Shown: piece by piece, positions 7,908 through 16,187 of the stretch
Layout of the letters: the number at the start of each line of letters is the position of its first letter
Numbering within the stretch: position 1 is the first letter of the stretch
NCBI GenBank assembly: GCA_900176545.1
Contig: FWXP01000003.1
Location: 310,001-374,000, forward strand
DNA: 64,000 nt
Origin: Oscillospiraceae bacterium
Lineage (GTDB): Bacteria; Bacillota; Clostridia; Saccharofermentanales; Saccharofermentanaceae
Direction of reading: 5' to 3'
The notes under the pieces: generated by a model
What the model was told of the DNA's origin: nothing
The model's database searches: none
The model's input: only the letters and a program-made list of their open reading frames with translations
Translations under genes and position numbers: made by a program

Positions 7908-9671
7908 ATGGATATTTTTTCTTTTGTTCAGTTATTCGGCGGACTTGCGTTCTTCCTTTACGGAATGAAGCTCTTGTCCGATTCGCTCAAGAAGACTGCA
8001 GGCGGCAGACTTGAGAAGTTATTAAGAAAAGCTACTGATAATCCCTTCAAAGGATTGGCAATAGGCGCGATCATAACGATCGCCATCCAGTCGTCTTCGG
8101 CGATGACTGTCATGCTCGTAGGTTTTGTTAACTCGGGCATCATGGATCTGGGACAGACTATCGGAGTTATCTTCGGATCTGATATCGGTACTACTCTTAC
8201 CGCATGGATCCTGTCATTGTCCGGTATCGACAGTAAGGACAACATATTCCTCAAGCTCTTAGAGCCCAAGTGCTTCTCGCTTATATTCGCTCTTATCGGT
8301 ATTCTTCTTATCATGGCATCCAAGAAGCAGAAGAAGAAAGAGATCGGTACGATGCTCGTCGGCTTCGCGATCCTTATGCAGGGAATGACCATGATGTCAG
8401 GTTCCATGGCTCCTCTTCGCGAGATGGAAAGCTTCACCAAGATCCTTACTGCATTTAATTTCCCTCTTCTCGGTGTACTTGCCGGCATGGTAGTTACAGG
8501 TGTTATCCAGAGCTCCGCTGCTGCTATCGGTATCCTTCAGAGTATCTCACTCACGGGTAAGCTTACATGGGGAATGGCTATCCCGATCATTATGGGTGCC
8601 AACATCGGTACATGTATGACGGCTATCCTCTCATCCATCGGCGTAAGCAAGGATGCCAAGAGAGTTACCGCTATCCATGTAGCCATCAAGATAATCGGAA
8701 CTATCATCTGGCTCGTTGTATTCTACAGTGTTGTATCTGTCGTAGACTTCGAATTCATGGACAAGGAGATCGGTGTCGTAGGTATTGCCGTATTCCATTC
8801 CATATTCAATATCGTTAATACTATCCTTCTGTTCCCGTTCAGCAAGCAGCTTGAGAAGCTTGCAAGAGTTATCGTAAAGGCAAGCGACGAGGAGAAGGAG
8901 ATGATCCTCGACGAGAGACTTATGCTTACTCCTACGATCGCCGTAGGTGAATCCGCCAACTTCGTTACTAAGATGTTCACCAAGGTTAGGAACGGACTTG
9001 ATAAAGCTACCGACTTGCTCATGAACGGTTTTAACAGTGAAGACTTCGAAGCTATCATGGCTAATGAGGAGAAGATCGACAGCTACGAGGATCATATCGG
9101 TTCATATCTTATGAAGCTTACAACTGAGCATCACCTTAACGAGGACGATAAGAGGAGTTCTTCCAAGATGCTTCAGGTAATAGGTGAGTTCGAGCGATTA
9201 GGCGACCATGCTTCTTATATGGCCAAGTCCGCTGAGGAACTTAAGAGCAAGAATATAAGCTTCTCTCCCGCAGCGAAGGAAGAGCTTGACAGGATAATAC
9301 CTGCAGTGCGCGAAGTGTATTCCATGGCTATAAAGTGCTATGAGTCAGGTAAGCCTGAGGATGCCATGGATATCGGTCCCCTTCGTATAGTCATCTCCGA
9401 GATGTGTGAGGCATTCAAGGCATCTCACGTAGACCGTCTCTCCGAAGGTGTATGTACGGTAGAGCAGGGATTTGTATTCAACGATATCCTCTACAGCTGC
9501 GGACGTATCGCGGACCACAGCATGAATATAGCCGCAGTCGTATACAGATTCGCTACTTCCGACAGCAGCAATACCGCTTACATGCATGACTTTAAGCAGA
9601 AGACGGGTTCTTCTTCCGAGGTCAGCTATCAGAGATATTTCGATAAGTATATGAGCGGCGCAAAGTCCTGA
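7908..9671 (+). CDS. Na+/phosphate cotransporter family protein with PhoU-like domain
   Basis: A 587-residue protein of the NptA/PNaS family. The membrane half (1-320) has the two inverted repeats typical of the family, each with a QSS motif: IAIQSSSAMTVMLVG and GVIQSSAAAIGI. Nine or so hydrophobic helices are visible. From about residue 345 it becomes a soluble helical PhoU-like domain (VIGEFERLGDHASYMA and a second copy around CGRIADHSMNIA). It probably imports phosphate with sodium, the PhoU part tuning activity. It is a single-gene unit with its own promoter and terminator. Confidence 0.9.
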   Translation: MDIFSFVQLFGGLAFFLYGMKLLSDSLKKTAGGRLEKLLRKATDNPFKGLAIGAIITIAIQSSSAMTVMLVGFVNSGIMDLGQTIGVIFGSDIGTTLTAWILSLSGIDSKDNIFLKLLEPKCFSLIFALIGILLIMASKKQKKKEIGTMLVGFAILMQGMTMMSGSMAPLREMESFTKILTAFNFPLLGVLAGMVVTGVIQSSAAAIGILQSISLTGKLTWGMAIPIIMGANIGTCMTAILSSIGVSKDAKRVTAIHVAIKIIGTIIWLVVFYSVVSVVDFEFMDKEIGVVGIAVFHSIFNIVNTILLFPFSKQLEKLARVIVKASDEEKEMILDERLMLTPTIAVGESANFVTKMFTKVRNGLDKATDLLMNGFNSEDFEAIMANEEKIDSYEDHIGSYLMKLTTEHHLNEDDKRSSSKMLQVIGEFERLGDHASYMAKSAEELKSKNISFSPAAKEELDRIIPAVREVYSMAIKCYESGKPEDAMDIGPLRIVISEMCEAFKASHVDRLSEGVCTVEQGFVFNDILYSCGRIADHSMNIAAVVYRFATSDSSNTAYMHDFKQKTGSSSEVSYQRYFDKYMSGAKS

Positions 9672-9700
9672 TATCGAGATCTTTTATAACATTGTGTGAT

Positions 9701-9734
9701 ACACCCCGGATACTGTCATAGTATCCGGGGTGTT
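9701..9734 (+). terminator. Rho-independent terminator after the Na/Pi gene
   Basis: A perfect 14-base stem ACACCCCGGATACT / AGTATCCGGGGTGT with a GTCAT loop; the T run after it is short (TTTATGTT). Confidence 0.8.
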
Positions 9735-9793
9735 TATGTTATCTATGAACCTTTTTTCTGTGCGGAAATACGCCCGTTCCGATACGATTTTTA

Positions 9794-9822
9794 TTGTAAG
9801 AGGTCTCAAAATTTGTTATCAT
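9794..9822 (+). promoter_or_regulatory. Probable promoter of the SPFH protein gene
   Basis: TTGTAA at 9794-9799 and TATCAT at 9817-9822 with 17-base spacing, about 50 bases before the start codon. Confidence 0.5.
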
Positions 9823-9872
9823 TTGTAACGGAAGGTTATGAACTTTCACTAATAGTATGGAGGAATTGAAAA

Positions 9873-11258
9873 ATGGGATTGATTAGTATGGTAAAGGGCG
9901 TCGTCGGAGGCGCTATCGGCATTGCCGGTTCTTCTATCAGCTCTGAGCTCAGAGATCAGATAAGAGAAGTATTTACCTGTGATTCACTTGGACAGAACGT
10001 TCTTGTAAGAAAGGGCGCAGTAAGACGTACGGCAGACGGTAAGAATAAGGGTAATGAGGATGTTATCTCTTCCGGATCCATCATCATGGTTCCCGAGAGC
10101 ACGGCTCTTATCCTTGTTGACGGCGGTCAGATCGTTGATTTCACGACTGAGGCCGGTTACTACAGATGGGATTCTTCAACATCTCCTTCCATGATCACAT
10201 CTTCTTCATGGGCAGAGTTCAAGGAGAGAGTAGGCAAGACAGTTGCTGATACATGGGAGCGTATGACAGCAGGAGGAACACTTACAAAGCAGCAGAGAGT
10301 TTACTTTGTTAACCTTCTTCCTATCAGGGATAACAAGTTCGGATCTTCCGCACCTATCTCTTATGCAGACCCTGAGTACAGACAGATCTATATCCGTCTT
10401 AACGGTGTATTCTCATATCAGATCCAGGATCCCGTTACATTCTTCAGAGGTGTAGCAGGTAACGTTACAGGTGATTATCTTGCATCCGAGTTCATGGGTA
10501 CTGTAACAGATCCCAGACAGCCCAGGATCGAGTTCACTGATCATATTGCAGAAGTACTTAACCGAATGGGTGGTCAGGACAAGATCATGTTCGCTAACCT
10601 TCCTTCTGAGCAGGGTAAGCTTCGTACATATATGCAGGAGTGCCTTGATGAAGATTGGCTCAGACTCCGTGGTATCGTAGTTGAGACTGTTGCCATCGGC
10701 GGTATTACACCCGATGAGAAGTCCCGTGCAAGGATCGAAGAGCTCGATCACGCTAAGCTTTACGGATCTGATCCTAATGCTCTTGCTGCACAGGTTGCTC
10801 TTGGCCAGACAGAGGCTATGAAGGCTGCAGGTGCAAATTCCGCAGGCGCAGCTACAGGTCTTATGGGTCTTGGTATGATGGGCGGTGTTGCCGGCGCAAA
10901 CGGCGGTACTGCAGCAGCATTTAATTTCTTGGGTCAGCAGCAGCAGGCTCAGCAGGCTGCTCCCGTAGCCGCAGCAGCAACAGCAGCTCCCGCAGCTAAC
11001 AGCTGGACATGTGAGTGCGGAGCAGTAAATACGGGTAACTTCTGTGCTCAGTGCGGTAAGGCAAAGCCCGCTCCTGCAGCTCCTGCAGGATCTTGGACAT
11101 GTGAGTGCGGTGCCGTTAACACCGGTAAGTTCTGCCCTCAGTGCGGTAAGGCCGCTCCTGAAGCAGCAGCTCCCGCTAAGTGCCCTAAGTGCGGTTACAC
11201 ACCTGCAGATGGAATCCTTCCTAAGTTCTGCCCTGAGTGTGGTAATAAGAACGAGTAA
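9873..11258 (+). CDS. SPFH-domain protein with C-terminal zinc ribbons (YdjI/virion-core-like)
   Basis: A 461-residue protein. Residues 1-300 match the SPFH (stomatin/flotillin-like) family once annotated as virion core protein, of which Bacillus YdjI is the known relative; YdjI works with PspA and YdjGH in membrane stress. An Ala/Gly/Gln-rich linker (about 305-370) follows. Then come two nearly identical zinc ribbons (WTCECGAVNTG-x-FC-x-QCGKA) and a third, diverged one (CPKCGYTP with CPECGNK). The start has GGAGG at 9859. The gene stands alone between a promoter and a terminator. The ribbons probably recruit partners; two other zinc-ribbon membrane proteins are encoded at 51974-53240. Confidence 0.82.
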   Translation: MGLISMVKGVVGGAIGIAGSSISSELRDQIREVFTCDSLGQNVLVRKGAVRRTADGKNKGNEDVISSGSIIMVPESTALILVDGGQIVDFTTEAGYYRWDSSTSPSMITSSSWAEFKERVGKTVADTWERMTAGGTLTKQQRVYFVNLLPIRDNKFGSSAPISYADPEYRQIYIRLNGVFSYQIQDPVTFFRGVAGNVTGDYLASEFMGTVTDPRQPRIEFTDHIAEVLNRMGGQDKIMFANLPSEQGKLRTYMQECLDEDWLRLRGIVVETVAIGGITPDEKSRARIEELDHAKLYGSDPNALAAQVALGQTEAMKAAGANSAGAATGLMGLGMMGGVAGANGGTAAAFNFLGQQQQAQQAAPVAAAATAAPAANSWTCECGAVNTGNFCAQCGKAKPAPAAPAGSWTCECGAVNTGKFCPQCGKAAPEAAAPAKCPKCGYTPADGILPKFCPECGNKNE

Positions 11259-11289
11259 TAGTCATAGACTACAGTTCAAAGTGATCAAG

Positions 11290-11320
11290 GAGGTGTCTCG
11301 CAAGAGGCACCTCTTTTTAT
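11290..11320 (+). terminator. Rho-independent terminator after the SPFH gene
   Basis: AGGTGTCTC / GAGGCACCT stem followed by CTTTTTAT. Confidence 0.8.
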
Positions 11321-11444
11321 ATGTCAGAATCACCAAAAACGCTTCCGTAGCACAAAAGAGCTATGAAAATGGTTATTTTTTGTTTGCAGGTGTCAGGAAA
11401 TTGTTCTAAAATACTTGGGTTATCAAAATGAAGGGGAAAAGTAT

Positions 11445-11651
11445 ATGGCAAAAGTTACGTTTAGAGACGATCTTTGCAAGGGCTGCGGTCTTTGCGTCTA
11501 TGCCTGCCCCAAGAAGATCCTTGAACTCGATAAGAGCAGACTCAACGATAAGGGTTATCACCCCGCTGTCTGCACGGATCCGGCTTCCTGCATCGGCTGT
11601 ACATTCTGTGCAGTTCAGTGCCCCGATTCCGTAATCACTGTTGAAAGGTAA
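11445..11651 (+). CDS. korD: 2-oxoacid:ferredoxin oxidoreductase, delta (ferredoxin) subunit
   Basis: A 68-residue protein with two 4Fe-4S motifs, [12 protein letters not shown] and [13 protein letters not shown] start it at ATG 11445 (MAKVTFRDD), with AAGGGGA eight bases before; a TTG ten codons upstream has no ribosome site. It would pass electrons from the TPP subunit to free ferredoxin. It is the first of four genes in the order delta-alpha-beta-gamma, with spacing of 12 bases then overlaps of one base, the usual layout of KorDABC/VorDABC-type enzymes. Confidence 0.9.
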   Translation: MAKVTFRDDLCKGCGLCVYACPKKILELDKSRLNDKGYHPAVCTDPASCIGCTFCAVQCPDSVITVER

Positions 11652-11663
11652 GGTCTTGGAACT

Positions 11664-12752
11664 ATGGCTAACAAGAAAGTATTGATGAAAGGTAACGAAG
11701 TAATCGCAGAAGCTGCTCTTCGCGCAGGCTGCCGCAATTATTTCGGATATCCTATTACACCTCAGACAGAGGTTATGCACTACATGGCTAAGAAGATGGT
11801 TCAGATCGGCGGTAACTTCGTACAGGCCGAGAGTGAAGTATCTGCCATCAACATGGTATACGGTGCCGCAGCAGCAGGTGCCAGAGTCATGACATCTTCA
11901 TCTTCTCCGGGAATCTCCCTGAAGCAGGAGGGTATCTCCTACATCGCAGGTGCAGAGCTTCCCGCAGTTTGCGTTAATATCGTAAGAGCAGGCCCGGGCC
12001 TCGGCGGTATCCTTCCTTCACAGGGAGACTACTGGCAGGCTACAAAGGGCGGCGGACACGGAGATTATAGAAATCTCGTTATCGCTCCCGCTTCAGTTCA
12101 GGAGCTTTATGAGCTTACTGTAGAAGCATTTAACCTTGCAGATAAGTACAGAATGCTCGTTATGATCTTAGGTGACGGTACTCTCGGTCAGATGATGGAG
12201 CCCGTTCTCTTCCGTGACGAAGAGCCTATCGAGAAGATCGAGAAGCCCTGGGCTGCAGTAGGCCGTGGCGGCAGAGAGAAGCACAATACAGTTACTTCCA
12301 TCTATATCGATCCCGATGATCTTGAGGCAAAGAACCACGAGCTTCAGGACAAGTATAAGTACATCGAGGAGAACGAGGTAAGATACGAGGCTTACGGACT
12401 TGAGGATGCTGAGATCGTTATTACTGCTTTCTCTACATGCTCCAGGATCTGTAAGAACGTTATCAAGCAGGCAGCAGAGCAGGGTATCAAGGTCGGTATG
12501 ATCAGACCTATCACTCTCTGGCCCTTCCCTAAGGATATCATCCGTGAGACTGCAGCAAGAGACAACGTTAAGGCTTTCCTTGATGTTGAGCTTTCCGCAG
12601 GCCAGATGGTCGAAGATGTAGAGCTTGCCGTATCCGGCAAGAAGCCCGTTCACTTCTACGGAAGAATGGGCGGTAACCTTCCTACACAGAAGGAGATCCT
12701 CGATAAGATCATCGCTATCCACAATAATCCTAACGAAGGAGGTAGAGGTTAA
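11664..12752 (+). CDS. korA: 2-oxoacid:ferredoxin oxidoreductase, alpha subunit
   Basis: A 362-residue subunit carrying the pyrimidine-binding half of the TPP fold (FGYPITPQTEVMHYMA, SGISL-type SSPGISLKQEGISY and GPGLGG). It forms an alpha-beta pair with the next gene and catalyses oxidative decarboxylation of a 2-oxoacid with CoA and ferredoxin. Sequence features do not cleanly separate 2-oxoglutarate (Kor) from branched-chain 2-oxoacid (Vor) specificity. Citrate synthase and aconitase at 28-31 kb favour 2-oxoglutarate, while ilvA and leuCDB nearby leave the branched-chain option open. The last base of its stop overlaps the beta start. Confidence 0.87.
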   Translation: MANKKVLMKGNEVIAEAALRAGCRNYFGYPITPQTEVMHYMAKKMVQIGGNFVQAESEVSAINMVYGAAAAGARVMTSSSSPGISLKQEGISYIAGAELPAVCVNIVRAGPGLGGILPSQGDYWQATKGGGHGDYRNLVIAPASVQELYELTVEAFNLADKYRMLVMILGDGTLGQMMEPVLFRDEEPIEKIEKPWAAVGRGGREKHNTVTSIYIDPDDLEAKNHELQDKYKYIEENEVRYEAYGLEDAEIVITAFSTCSRICKNVIKQAAEQGIKVGMIRPITLWPFPKDIIRETAARDNVKAFLDVELSAGQMVEDVELAVSGKKPVHFYGRMGGNLPTQKEILDKIIAIHNNPNEGGRG

Positions 12753-13519
12753 TGGCTGTAGTATTCGAGCCTACAAAGGGCCTTACAGATAAGCCGTTCC
12801 ATTACTGCCCCGGTTGTAATCACGGTATCATCCACAGAATCATCGCAGAGTCCATGGTGGAGCTTGGTATCCTCGAGGACACTGTATCAGTAGCATCCGT
12901 AGGATGTACATATAACAGCTACGATTACTTTGCATGTGATGCGGTTCAGGCTGCTCACGGTAGAGCTCCTGCTGTTGCAACAGGTATCAAGAGAACACTT
13001 AAGGACAAGATCGTCTTCACATATCAGGGTGACGGTGACCTTGCTTCCATCGGTACTGCAGAGATCATCCACGCAGCTGCAAGAGGAGAGAAGATCACAG
13101 CTTTCTTCGTTAATAATGCGGTTTACGGTATGACATCGGGTCAGATGGCTCCTACAACGCTCCTCGGACAGGTAACAACAACATCTCCTTTCGGTAGAGA
13201 TGCTTCTTACCAGGGTTATCCCATCAATGTATCCGAGCTCATCTCTCAGCTTACGGGTGCAGTATATGTAGAGCGCGTATGCCTTACGGACTTTAAGAAT
13301 ATCCAGAATGCAAAGAAGGCTGTTCAGAAGGCTTTCAAGGTTCAGCAGGCAGGACTCGGATTCTCTATGGTAGAGTTCCTTTCCACTTGTCCCACTAACT
13401 GGGGTAAGGAGCCTGTAGAGTCTATGGAGTGGCTTAAGGAAAAGATGATCCCTCAGTATCCCTTAGGATGCTTCAAGGGCGCTGACATCGACTTCTCAAA
13501 GAAGGAGGATGCACAGTAA
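12752..13519 (+). CDS. korB: 2-oxoacid:ferredoxin oxidoreductase, beta (TPP) subunit
   Basis: A 255-residue subunit with the thiamine diphosphate motif GDGDLASIG ending in NNAVYGMTSGQ. The N-terminal YCPGCNHG cysteines are typical of this subunit; together with later cysteines (VGCTYNSYDYF and CPTNWG) they bind the single 4Fe-4S cluster near TPP. It starts one base inside the end of the alpha gene and ends one base inside the gamma start, so the three are translationally coupled. Confidence 0.9.
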   Translation: MAVVFEPTKGLTDKPFHYCPGCNHGIIHRIIAESMVELGILEDTVSVASVGCTYNSYDYFACDAVQAAHGRAPAVATGIKRTLKDKIVFTYQGDGDLASIGTAEIIHAAARGEKITAFFVNNAVYGMTSGQMAPTTLLGQVTTTSPFGRDASYQGYPINVSELISQLTGAVYVERVCLTDFKNIQNAKKAVQKAFKVQQAGLGFSMVEFLSTCPTNWGKEPVESMEWLKEKMIPQYPLGCFKGADIDFSKKEDAQ

Positions 13520-14058
13520 TGACAGACTTTTCTATTATCTTAGCAGGATTCGGCGGACAGGGTATCCTTTCCGCAGGTAAGATGGCTGCAGAGGCTGCTC
13601 TTTACGAAGGTAAGGAAGTATCCTGGTTCCCTTCATACGGACCTGAGATGCGAGGCGGTACTGCTAACTGCTCCGTTGTTATCTCCGATGAGCCTATCGG
13701 TTCTCCCGTAGTTAACGATGCTGATGTAGTTATCTGCTTGAATCAGCCTTCCATGGAGAAGTTCGAGCCCTGTATCAAGCCCGGCGGAATTCTTATCATC
13801 GACTCTTCGCTTATTCACATTAAGCCCACAAGAACCGATATCAAGTTCATTCCCATGAACGCTTCCGAGATCGCATCGGAGCTTGGCAATATGGCATTTG
13901 CTACTATCTCAATGCTCGGATGCCTTTCCGCTGCTACAGGATGCTTCAAGAGAGAGTCCTTCGAGTCTGCTCTTTATGAAGTACTTCCCGAGAGAAGACA
14001 TAAGCTCATTCCCGGTAACGTAGCTGCGTTCGATAAGGGAGCGAAGTTCGCCGAGTAA
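13519..14058 (+). CDS. korC: 2-oxoacid:ferredoxin oxidoreductase, gamma subunit
   Basis: A 179-residue gamma subunit: [19 protein letters not shown] at the start and [19 protein letters not shown] near residue 40 are the family signature for CoA handling. It completes the complex encoded by this operon. Length is normal for the family. The operon ends 25 bases later in a hairpin terminator, so these four genes form one transcription unit. Confidence 0.92.
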   Translation: MTDFSIILAGFGGQGILSAGKMAAEAALYEGKEVSWFPSYGPEMRGGTANCSVVISDEPIGSPVVNDADVVICLNQPSMEKFEPCIKPGGILIIDSSLIHIKPTRTDIKFIPMNASEIASELGNMAFATISMLGCLSAATGCFKRESFESALYEVLPERRHKLIPGNVAAFDKGAKFAE

Positions 14059-14082
14059 CAGGCTTTATATTGATCCTTATAC

Positions 14083-14118
14083 TGCCCTGATCTCTTATGA
14101 GGTCGGGGCGTTTTTTAA
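14083..14118 (+). terminator. Rho-independent terminator of the kor operon
   Basis: GCCCTGATCT / AGGTCGGGGC hairpin followed by GTTTTTT. Confidence 0.85.
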
Positions 14119-14194
14119 TGCAATAAAGGATAATTTTTATTATTATTTCTTCACTTAACAGATTTATGTTGTTGACCATACTGTAACCTATATG

Positions 14195-14492
14195 GTAAAA
14201 GACATCTAATGGCTGTGACGAAGACGGTCTGATAAGAAGAAGTTACAGAGAGCCGACGGTCGGTGTGAGTCGGTACTGACCTTATCTTGTGACCCATCAC
14301 TTCCGAGCCGGATGTCTGAACACTTATGTCTTAAGATGTCCCGTTACTGCTGCGTTAATGCATAGGGATTGTCGGATCCTGAAGGTGGCAGATTATGTAT
14401 CTGCAATTTGAGTGGTACCGCGAGCGGTCTTATATATGATCTACCGCCCGTCTCAAAGTTAGAACCTATAACTTTGAGGCGGGCTTGTTGTA
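14195..14492 (+). promoter_or_regulatory. T-box riboswitch upstream of ilvA, probably isoleucine specific
   Basis: Stem I carries AGAGAG followed by a GGTGTGAG element (about 14250-14270). The T-box AGTGGTACCGCG is at 14411-14422. The terminator is a 15-base stem, GCCCGTCTCAAAGTT / AACTTTGAGGCGGGC (14446-14484), with a weak T run. The specifier region reads GACCCATCACTTCCG. Aligned with the tyrosine leader in this window, the codon is AUC (Ile) at 14296-14298, followed by the expected A. An isoleucine specifier fits the first enzyme of isoleucine synthesis. The T-box is certain; the codon assignment is somewhat less so. Confidence 0.9.
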
Positions 14493-14523
14493 TCCGCCTC
14501 ACAACAAAACAAGGAGGCAGGAC

Positions 14524-15726
14524 ATGCTTACATTGGACAAGGTATTTGATGCTCAGAGAGTTCTTAAGGGCATCGTAAGAGAGACTGACTGCGTTAAGGC
14601 TGCAGGACTGGTCAAAGGAACAGAGCTCTACTTAAAGCCGGAGAATCTTCAGAATACGGGCTCTTTCAAGCTTAGAGGTTCAGGCTATAAGATCTCTAAG
14701 TTAACGGAAGAAGAGAAGGCAAGAGGAGTTATTGCCTGTTCTGCCGGTAATCACGCTCAAGGCGTTGCTCTTGCTGCGCAGAAGTACGGTATACCCGCTA
14801 CTATCTGTCTTCCTGATTCTGCGCCCATCTCAAAGGTGGAAGCTACCAAGAGCTACGGAGCTAATGTCGTACTTGTAGAAGGCGTGTACGACGATGCTTA
14901 TAACAAAGCACTGGAGCTTACGGAGAAAGAAGGATATACGTTCGTACATCCTTTTGACGACGAGGATGTTATTGCAGGTCAGGGAACCGTAGCGCTTGAG
15001 ATCTTAAATGACTTAGATGACGTTGATGCTATTATCGTTCCCATAGGCGGCGGCGGACTTATATCCGGTATCGCTTATACGATCAAGTCCATAAGGCCGT
15101 CGATAAAGGTATACGGCGTGCAGGCTTCGGGAGCCCCTTCCATGTATAACGCAGTGAAGGAAGGCAGGACCGAGGGGCTTGATTCAGTCATGACCGTAGC
15201 TGACGGTATAGCGGTAAAAAAGCCGGGAGAGAATACATTAAAGTACATTAGCGAATATGTGGATGATATAGCTCTTGTAACTGAAGATGAGATCTGTGCC
15301 GCTATCTTAGCTCTTATAGAGAAGCAGAAGATGGTAGCAGAAGGTGCAGGAGCCGTATCCGTTGCTGCTGCCATGTTCAATAAGTTTCCCATTGAAGGCG
15401 AGAAGGTATGTTGCGTAGTATCGGGCGGTAATATCGACGTTACTATCCTTTCGAGGATCATAAAGAGAGGTCTTATGAAGAGCGGAAGAGTCAGCAGTCT
15501 CTTGGTAGAGCTTATAGATAAGCCGGGGCAGCTTAAGGATGTATCAAGGATCATCGCGGACCTTGGCGGTAATGTCACGAGCGTTCACCATGAGAGAGCA
15601 TCGGATACGGAGAATATAAACGGATGCTACTTGAGGATCACCATGGAGACCAGAGACTATGACCACGTTAAGCAGATAAAGAAGGCTTTAACTCAGGAAG
15701 GCATCAAGGTGAAGACGGTCAACTGA
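14524..15726 (+). CDS. ilvA: Threonine dehydratase (threonine ammonia-lyase) with C-terminal ACT domain
   Basis: A 400-residue PLP enzyme that deaminates threonine to 2-oxobutanoate. ATG 14524 (MLTLDKVFDAQ) has AAGGAGG eight bases upstream; the in-frame TTG at 14485 lies in the leader terminator and is rejected. The PLP lysine is in GSFKLRGS, and PIGGGGLISG binds the cofactor phosphate. The last 75 residues form one ACT domain (LLVELIDKPGQLKDVSRIIADL), matching the shorter IlvA type. Both catabolic and biosynthetic enzymes have this length. The isoleucine-type T-box and ridA next door favour a biosynthetic role. Confidence 0.92.
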   Translation: MLTLDKVFDAQRVLKGIVRETDCVKAAGLVKGTELYLKPENLQNTGSFKLRGSGYKISKLTEEEKARGVIACSAGNHAQGVALAAQKYGIPATICLPDSAPISKVEATKSYGANVVLVEGVYDDAYNKALELTEKEGYTFVHPFDDEDVIAGQGTVALEILNDLDDVDAIIVPIGGGGLISGIAYTIKSIRPSIKVYGVQASGAPSMYNAVKEGRTEGLDSVMTVADGIAVKKPGENTLKYISEYVDDIALVTEDEICAAILALIEKQKMVAEGAGAVSVAAAMFNKFPIEGEKVCCVVSGGNIDVTILSRIIKRGLMKSGRVSSLLVELIDKPGQLKDVSRIIADLGGNVTSVHHERASDTENINGCYLRITMETRDYDHVKQIKKALTQEGIKVKTVN

Positions 15727-15802
15727 TAAGTTATATGTATAACATAGGAAGACAGAGCAACGTATATAATCAAAAAGAAAAGATTTAAGGAGGAACATAA
15801 CA

Positions 15803-16177
15803 ATGAGTAAAGATGTTTATACAAAGAATGCCCCCGAGGCTATCGGACCTTATACACAGGCAAAGGTGGTAGGAGGACTCGTATTTACGTCAGGTCAGAT
15901 ACCGATCGATCCTGCTACGGGAAATGTTGTTGACGGAGGCATTAAGGAGCAGGCTCATCAGTCCTGCAAGAACGTAAAGGCTATCCTTGAGGAAGCAGGA
16001 ACTTCTCTTGAGAATGTGGTAAAGACAACATGCTTCCTTGCTGATATGGGAGATTTTGCCGCATTTAACGAAGTATATGCAGAGTACTTTACCGGAAAGC
16101 CCGCAAGATCCTGTGTAGCAGTAAAGACGCTTCCCAAGAATGTACTTGTTGAAATCGAGGCGATAGCTGAAGTATAA
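15803..16177 (+). CDS. ridA: RidA family enamine/imine deaminase
   Basis: A 124-residue YjgF/YER057c/UK114 protein. It has the start [13 protein letters not shown], the [13 protein letters not shown] loop and the conserved arginine in [14 protein letters not shown], ending VEIEAIAEV. RidA hydrolyses the reactive enamine/imine (2-aminocrotonate, 2-aminoacrylate) released by PLP dehydratases such as IlvA, which protects other PLP enzymes. Its place 76 bases behind ilvA fits this exactly. A strong AAGGAGG ribosome site precedes the ATG. A TATATAAT stretch in the gap could be an extra promoter. Confidence 0.94.
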   Translation: MSKDVYTKNAPEAIGPYTQAKVVGGLVFTSGQIPIDPATGNVVDGGIKEQAHQSCKNVKAILEEAGTSLENVVKTTCFLADMGDFAAFNEVYAEYFTGKPARSCVAVKTLPKNVLVEIEAIAEV

Positions 16178-16187
16178 TCTTGGCGTT

